The position numbers and the translations under genes were made by a program. A stretch of DNA of 64,000 nt from Pararge aegeria (lineage: Eukaryota > Arthropoda > Insecta > Lepidoptera > Nymphalidae): NCBI RefSeq assembly GCF_905163445.1, contig NC_053182.1:19799501-19863500 (forward strand). The letters are read 5' to 3'. The notes under the pieces are model-generated. The model saw nothing but the letters and a program-made list of their open reading frames with translations. It did no database searches and was not told the origin of the DNA. Positions 37,001-46,000 of the stretch are shown one piece after another (position 1 is the first letter of the stretch; the number at the start of each line of letters is the position of its first letter).

Positions 37001-40000
37001 CTGGTGTGCTGCGTGCCGCCATACCAGCGCGCCGATATCACAGAGGCGGTGTGCGTGCAGCTGTTCGTGCGGTCGGGCGGCAAGGCCTCTGAGCCGCACC
37101 TGTTCTACTACACGCCCGGCGCCGCGCCCGGCCCGCTACACTGCACCACGCACCCTGCGCACGCGCACCACACAGGTAACCCCTCCTTGCCAGCACACCG
37201 TACCTTGCTACCGTCACTATAAGTACACGTTTGGTTCATGCTCCATTGCCACTATTATTTGTGATAAACGTCATCAGATAGAAAGAAATAACCAGTGATA
37301 ATGTTAATAGTAAACTTAAATCATATTTCCATTCTGTGGCTTAATATGAGTAAACGTTTTGCGCAAGACAAATCAAGACAAACGATAGAGTGTCAGTTAA
37401 GATCCATATTATTTTAAAAGAAATGGAATATTTTAAGTCAATAGTTAAATTAAAAAAGGTATTTGAATAGTGCTCTTTTTTTAGTTATTGTTTTGAGTTA
37501 TTGTATTAATAAAAAAAAAAAATAATAATAGACCTTGAATTATTGTAACTTTAAGTAACTTTATTATTTTCGGTCTAAGGTCTCTTAAGGTCTTTGTGAA
37601 ATCGGGAGCTGGCGGGTTTACGCCACTTCCGACTCCTCCCATACTCAGTAGTAGCAGTAGAGCTGTTTGTGACAGAGCTCGTCCGTTGAAGTACCATGTC
37701 CATGCTTATTTCTGCCGTCAACAGTATTTCTGTTTTCCGGTCTGACTGGCGTAGTTGACGGTGTCATTATAGGCAGGTTACCCTTCAGGGTGGCACTTTA
37801 TAGGACGTGCACCTTGCAAGGCCTTCGAAGTCTTGCTTTGTTTATGCGATAGTTTTCCATTTACCGTCAATACCGGTGGCCATCAACTCGGTCCGTCAAT
37901 TATTATTATAAATCCCGCACGCTCCCAGCAACAGTGCTGACCTTGACGTGACGTTATGTGCTACTATCGATAACGTAATAACGATTAAATCACAACTCTA
38001 ACTCGTTACGACGCGTCGACATTCGAGGATACCTTGCGTGGACTGTAGGTGCTGTAATCATATTTTTGACAGTTCATTTCAACTTCGCGTTTTGATAAAA
38101 ATACTTATTTCTGAAATTTTATTACAAGAGGACAAGTTTTAAGATAGTTTCCTTTATTTATACGCGTGAAAGTACTTATTGAAAATTTCAAATAATTTTA
38201 ACTTTTTGGTCTAAATCAATATTTTTACCGTTTATTAACAGTCGTAAAAACAAACTGACGGACAAAAGAAGATTTAATATAGCATTAACATCCAGTTTAC
38301 AGTTGCTCTAAAATTGATTGCATAATTCATCAGAACAGACGTAAGACTGTGTTGTACCGTGATATATTGCGTAAGAATTAATTTTATCAAAAAAAAAAAA
38401 AACTATATTCCGATATACCTATTCGGAGGAATTTCTTATTCAGAAGAATAATTTGTCGTTTCAAAACAGATATTTACATATCGCCGACCTTGATACGTTT
38501 ATCACAAAGTCAATAGAACATGAATAAAACATAATATGCGCGAACATTTTGTGCAATAATACAGAATGAAAACATATAAATGTTATGTAATGTTTGCATG
38601 GATACTAAAACAATGTAAAGTACCTACACATAGTAGCTTCTGTATCAAAATAAAGTGGGTGCGTGGATTTTTGTACACGCTTTTCGAGGTTATACTTCTT
38701 TTGTTATATCGAAACAAAATGGCTGCCTTTAGCATTTCATTTAAATCTAAAATCAATATAGACGATTTCCCATTTTAAAATTTATTCAAATTTTATGCTG
38801 TTGGAATATATTATTTTAAATCTATTATCTCATATCGTATAATGTTAATTTTAAGATTAATATATTATAGTTCCTATTCCGTTATTTCATTTCATAAATT
38901 GTCAATAGTTGCTATTTATTATTACTTTAACTTGGTCATCATTTGTTTGTGATATCCTATATCTAGATAGATTTATTAGTGAATGTCACAGATAAAAAAA
39001 TTTAGTCAAACGTGAATTTTTTTAAAAAAAATCGTTGTACAAAGAGTAAAAATTTAGTCCAGAAATGGTCGAGCGAGATTCATTTAAGAGGCATAAAGAA
39101 GTATAACTTTAAAATAACACGTGACAATAGGGAATATGCGTGTTATTTTATTACTTTTTCTGTCCTTTATCCATCTTTGTATCGAGAGAAAATAAATTCT
39201 AAACCAACCATTTACTATTTAATTAATTTATAATTACAAAATTAAACTAAATTAACTGCTTACCACTGATTGGAATGAAATGTGTAAATACGTGCAGAAA
39301 GGCTTTTCGCCAATCAGAATCATGTCAGAGAATATGTTTGGCATCAGGAATGTCCAAATTTTATTGCCGTTGTAAATTTCAATGAAAAATGTCCCTTATA
39401 TGTTATTATCTTTGTACTTTAATAATAAAATAAGTATATACATGCATATACCCTATTACAACTGTGTGCCAAATTGTCTTTGAGAACCCGAGAACTACTC
39501 ACGTGTAAATAATTAGGTTCCTGTATATAACGGAACGTTGCTTGAAATACACTTAAAATAATTGAAGACAACAATAGCTATATCTACAGATTACGATTTT
39601 ATTTTGAATGTTCGCTTTACATAAACATAACATATAGGTTATAAAGCTTTGAATGATGTTGCTTTTATAACATAACATCTCATATTAAACGGGCCATTAG
39701 ATTGTTTATTCGCTTGGAGATGTTTTTATTACAATTAATGTTTTTGTTAACAAGTAATTTCGCATTCAAGCGGACATTGAATTAGATGAAAATAAAGATA
39801 ATAATATATTTTTTCAAAATTCAAAATTTTAATAAGATTGTCGTCGAAAAATAAAATTTACTGTGAGAGTGAATTGTGTAATCAAACCATTACACAAATT
39901 GTCTTTAATAATATATCAAATTATAATATGCTATATGAAAATGACTGAATATGATTAAATTATATTTTAAATACAAACTATACAATTTGATAATACATTG

Positions 40001-43000
40001 TATAGCTTCTGAGTACTGTTTATTATTAGTTGATTTGTGTTTAACAACAAATAAACAGAGTCTTGAGTGGAGGTTTTGGGTCGACTATGTTCAGGCGTTA
40101 TGTCGTGATGCATCAGAAAGCCGATCGCAATTATAATTTTCTCGAAAACTTACTATCTCACCTTATTTCACTTTCAATAATATCCTTACATTTATTAATA
40201 ACTAACCAAATATTTTATTATATTCATATAACTTTTGTTAAGTGTCTTCAGTTTTAATCTTTTCTTTTAACATTTTATGTATATAATTAAAGAATGTGTG
40301 TGTATTTTATCGCAACAATCAAAAATTATAATTTTACAGATACCTACGAATTTCACAAAATTACCAAGCGTTCTCTGGTGATAAATTCATTAAATGCATA
40401 ATTTTTCTACGAACATGAACACTGAAGAAAGATACCTTTTTTTTCAAACTAATAGGCTATTTAAAAGGGCAGATTTGCTTAGACTCTAAATATAATCAAG
40501 ACGTGAGCAGAATCAGCAGAACGGTAGGAAGGCAACTTAGAAAAAATAAGACTGGCGGGCGTCTGAGTGGTTTTTTATATTATTTACCGTTACATTACGC
40601 CTATGGCATATTATACAACTTCCGCTACACTAAGCCACTGGCATATACAAACTCCGGTACACTACGCCACTGGCAAATATAATCTCTGTTACACCACGCT
40701 AATGGCACGTACAATCTCCGTTTTACTCGGTAGGTTTCATTCGACCTTCTGATGCATCACACAACGCACTAATGTGAATCTTGTTTTATCACCCGTAATT
40801 TTTACGGATGGCAAAAAAAACCTATACATTCCTATGGATAAAAATCGATTTTTCGTAAAACTTCGACGAATTGTCAATCGTGCAAAAAAGAGCATTTATT
40901 GGTCATACTCCTGACTCTGTATGACATTCTAATCGTAACGCTTGAGATGGATTTTGTGACGTCATTTTTTGACAAGTTTGACATTACACTATTAATGTGT
41001 TACGATTTGAAAGTCAAAAAGAATAATGGCTCAGATTCTGTGAGATTGAAATCGTAAATGAACAAATTATATGTATCCCGCGTAAAACAAATTTTAACGT
41101 CGCGTCAAGACCCCTGGCGGATGTGAAACATTTAAAAGTTACCAGTAAAAAATAACTTTTCATATATTTCAAATATACAAACTCATATTATATCGTTTAT
41201 AAAAAAAACACTCCAAATTGTACGTTCTACCTTATTGTGCTGTTGTATTTGTATCTCTGTAAATTTTCTCTGTGGTGTACAATAAAAGTGTATTCATTCA
41301 TTCATTCATTCACTCCACAAGACAAGAGATTATATTTAAAAATCTTATAAAAGGAAATCTCTATTTTTCAATTAGTTTCACATCAAAAAGGGTGTAAGAA
41401 CTAAACTTGTTGAATTGGATGACAATTCTGTTCAATTTATTTTACGATTTGAATATCATTGCAGGGTGTTTTTCCAAGGAAAAAAATATTTAGCACATCG
41501 GTTGTTATAATTGCTTTCTAAGGAGAACATAAATGTAACTGCGGTAATTTACGTTTTTGGAATTTATGTATTTATTAAAAGCTGTTACTGTCCCTATACC
41601 ATAATAAGTACATTATTTTATAAATTAGTATATTAGTGAAATAAATTCTTAGTTGTATTCCCCTACATTACTCAGTCAATATAAATTAGAAAATATATAT
41701 TGAAAAAAAAACATCCTATTGGATATGAGTTCTTCCCACTTACACTTGTTTACTTGCCCGGTAGATGACTGCACATTTCTCTAGAACTAGTAAAACGATA
41801 ATTATCACACAAAATGAAGGCTGTGAATATAGATTTCACTCAGTAGGTCCTTGCAGTTAAACAGTTCAGAGTAGTTAAATTTTATTAAATCGCAATTATG
41901 CAAATAAAAATATTTATAAAAACTTCAAACCTATCTGGGATAAGCTTTTTTTGTTTTTTTTTAAACAGAGATAATGCACCCACTAAAAACTGTGTATCTC
42001 ACTCATTCATATTCACTGCACTCTCGCCAAGGTTTTGGCCCCCCAATGCATTCCGGCACACGGCACGCCGCCTTCTCAGGCCTGTTATTAGTTGGATGAT
42101 AAACTATCTGGCATAAGCCTATCTGAATTAAAAAAAAACCGAGTATACAAGATGTTCCGTATATGTGCGGATATTCAGTAAAATATTATTTTCCTGGAAA
42201 AACCCATCAGCTTCTAACGCGATGAAATTTGCTTCAGTAGCATGCGGGTGACTTTGTTGTGAATGTACTTTAATATATTTGTTACTTTGTGTCACTTTTA
42301 TTGTATAGTTGTTAGTAAGTTTGGAAGAAATGACTGATGCGTATATGCGACAATTTCTTTCCCCTCTGTTCAAGCTAGGTCTGTCTAGGTCTGTCTAGCG
42401 AGCTCGGTCTCGGCTGCAGCGACGCCGCCGCACTGCAACCGCGTCTATGGTACTGCCACACCCAACACACACGCACACACATACGTGTGAACTACAGACA
42501 CGCAACGCGCACACACCCACACACACATATTACGTGCTCGCACGCTTTACACCGACACGAATAAACTTCAGCGACTGTTTCAATCAAATTTGTGCAGAAT
42601 GTTAACTGCTCTACACAAAAAGTAAATTTAAATTATAATAATTTTAAAGTTCGGCCGCTCCATGTAACAACGTTCTAACAGGTGTTTTTTTTCACTCATT
42701 TTTTTTTTACTTAAACTGAAATCTGGGCCTTTCATTTCTGTGTTATTAAAAAAGTAACGCACGAAATGATTAATGTGACGTCAAATTCTACACATCTTAC
42801 AGTCAAGTGTCAGCTGTCAAGTCATCATATCGCGAACATCAATGACTATTTATGAAATTTTATGTCACCCAATAAGGTTCCCATTTACAAATACCAAATT
42901 CAATTGAAATAGAAAAACATGCGTGCATACTTACCTACATTAGTGTACTTAAAAACTACATTATTATATATTGCTTTACATGGAATTGCACTTATTTTAA

Positions 43001-46000
43001 TGTAGAGTGACAATAATTCTGCCACACAATCTGCGAGAATGGAGAAACGAATTAAAAACGGCGTCTCGTTATTTTAATGACAGTCACAGGTCGGACGGTC
43101 AACAGAAATATTCATTGAGAAAAAGATTTAACTTTTTTTATTGTTCATAATATTCGTATTACAGAACTACCTCATTGTTTGGATAGAGCCTTCTCAATTT
43201 TTAAGATTTTTTTAATGTTTAATTTTGGTATGTAGTTAATTTATAATTTATTCTCACGATTCGTTTTTCTATACAAACATAATAAATATATCTAAGCCTT
43301 AATAGGCATTTAGAGACATTAGGAAAAAAGTTTTATTGTAAATAGATAATCATATTATCCTGATTGATAACTTCTTTTTTGCATGCAGTGCGGACGTTTG
43401 TAAGAAAAACAAGCATAGAGTGCGAGTGAGAGGGCATGTTTCGCCTATTAAGATTCGTTTCTTTATTAGCGCAGGTGTCTATCCAGTATTTTGGGTACGA
43501 TTCTTGACTTCCATCACAACATTCCGCAGTTATACATACTCAACAGACCGACACTCCAACAACAATGAACATTTCGTTTTCAGCAATTAGGTGATTCTAG
43601 TTTTGTTCCGATCCACAGTTTGCGTTATATGTTGAAATATAACTAGAATAAAAAAGATATATCAAGACTTCCGATCAATAGACGACATCATGGCCCTGTT
43701 CCATATTAAGATTAATTGTATATTAAGAGCTAACAGTAATTGAAAGAAAAGCGCGCTTTTTTGTAAAATAGTTTGAGTAACTTGTAATTTTCATGAAAAA
43801 AAAATTGCTTTAAAAGTGCTTTTTCCTTTTTTTTTTGTAATACTGTTTCCCTTTTTTACTTTTTTTTTTTAACTTGCCACATTAAGTTTTGTGGGACAGG
43901 ACCCAGAAGAATTGAAGTTTCAAGATTAGTTAAATTTAAGTAATTTTTAAGGGAAGGCACATAATTTGATCATCTACAAAACACGTATCAAGTGGACACA
44001 GTACAGTTACACTATTAAAATAATTTATTTGAAAATGCGAGGCATTTTGAACTCTACATCACTGCACTTAGTACTCATAATTCAGTAATACAACCTAGGT
44101 TCACACTCCCCACACGTAGCTAGTTGTCTACCGTGCCAAAAATTATATATATGAAAATGTTACTCCTACATCCATTTCAATTGACTAAAACTAAACGGGG
44201 TTTTATGCTAACATGTTCAATACCTCATATAAATGCATGCGTGTATCAAAAACTACTATAACCAAAGGAGATAGCAAACAGCATTTGCGAGATGTTTAAA
44301 TGTTCTGGAAAAGTCCGTCTTCAGTTACTACTTTTCTACTTGTAATATATACCAAGTAATTGCAATCTGACCTTCATTGAAAACTCAATCAAAAAATTTG
44401 GTCAACCAAAGATGGATACAATTATGAAAACTAACAAACAAAATCAACGCAAATGTTCAAGAGAATGTGCCTTACTAAGACTCAAAATATTATTTAAACC
44501 GAACAAACCAGTTGCAGTGTTCCTTTAATTCTTTATGTGTACTTTCAAAATAGGAATAAATAATGAGTAGGTTTCTTTATACAATTGCTTCTCATGATTG
44601 ATATGAAAATGTTAACTAATGAACAAATAACTTGTATGATTTGTATCGATTGAAATGGATATAGTAGTCGGGCACGCAGCTAGGTGGTCATAGTTGCTAT
44701 AGCGGATACCAGTAACTTGGCGTGTGTTCAGGTGATGAGCGAACCCTGCCCGTGTGCTGGGGCGTGGGCGGCATGGGCACCCTCATGCCACCGCCACAGA
44801 CTTCTACCAGACGGCCCTCCATTATCGTTCCCGATCCTCACTCGCCACTCGGACTTAAAAGTGAGGTAAGTACTTCTTCTTCTACACTGACAATTTCAGT
44901 AAAATCTATACTATTTTATCAAACAAAGACTTAATATGCCATATAATATTAATATGGTTATAACGCACATAGAACATATACTTTTAATTTTGACTCTCCG
45001 AAAGCTTTTGACTGTGTATTCCAATGCTTAAAATTATTATTGCAGCGTAAAACCAACTGTTTCTAGGACTTGTTTGAATAATTTGCATAGCGAAGATTGA
45101 AAAGACGTCGCTAAGATTTTCTGCAGAATGTAGTATTTGATGGGTCGCACAAGGCATTGGACCGCTTTTATTTCTTGTAGTTTGTTATTAATTTCTTTTG
45201 TAAACAAATAATTACATAATATAAGAGCAAAATCTATACAGAATTTACGATTAAAGAATCGAAAACGATGAGAGTTTTATAATCTAGCTTAGGTTTTATA
45301 GATTATTTAATAATTTGTGTGTTTGGTATGCTTTAACAGATGAAGTAAGTATTGTGTTTGTTCCGGTCAAACATGATGGTACACTGCTGACGTTATTTAA
45401 CGCATAACTTAGCAATTTTGGAAAAATAATTCTCGAAGACAATCATCAAAATTAATACGTTTACACTCTCAAGTTTTTTTCTTTAATGATGATCAAATGA
45501 AGGCTTTATAATTCAAAATAGTGCAAAATTCTATCTGAATTAAGAATTATGAAAATTTGATATGAATCAACTGTATTATGTGATAAGGTGGCGGATGAAT
45601 CGAGTCAGCACTCGCTGATCGAGGGCGCGGAGGGCTGCGGCGAAGACAAGCCGCTGGCGGACGACCTCCGCGTCATGGACCTGCGACTCAAATCGGAGGC
45701 CATCTCCAGGGATGCACAGCAGGTCATTTGAACTTTACTTATCTGATAATGCTGCTGTATTTTTTGGTCCTTTTAACGCAAAAAAGAATATGCTAGAAGC
45801 TTTCTTGGTATTTTTACAGAGTCTAAACAGTGTGCACAATTAAATAAATGCATTTGATAAAATCGTTTAAATAGATCTGACATTATATTTCAATTTGGCA
45901 TCCAAATCCGGTCGCCGTCGGGAGCTTTCTGAATCCAAGGCCGTGGGTTCTATTCGCACAACTGGAAAATGTTTGTGTGATGAAATGACTGTTTTCATTA

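Larger units (their letters stand above)
37176..44731 (+). other. NFAT intron 8, repeat-poor
   Basis: 7.5 kb. Contains the SINE-E copy, a LINE tail with four or more TTCA units at about 41290-41316, and the CpG-rich patch. The rest is AT-rich and apparently single copy, without open frames longer than about 80 codons. Confidence 0.6.

Noticed and set aside
36663..37099. - strand frames of 74 and 107 codons with repeated CTYWYGGTQQTWW-like motifs
   Set aside because: They are the reverse reading of the intron 7 tandem array; the repetition is explained by the array.
44820..44845. PSIIVP as a calcineurin PxIxIT docking site
   Set aside because: The last position is Pro, which the consensus does not allow, and the protein is NFAT5-like, a class not controlled by calcineurin docking in vertebrates.
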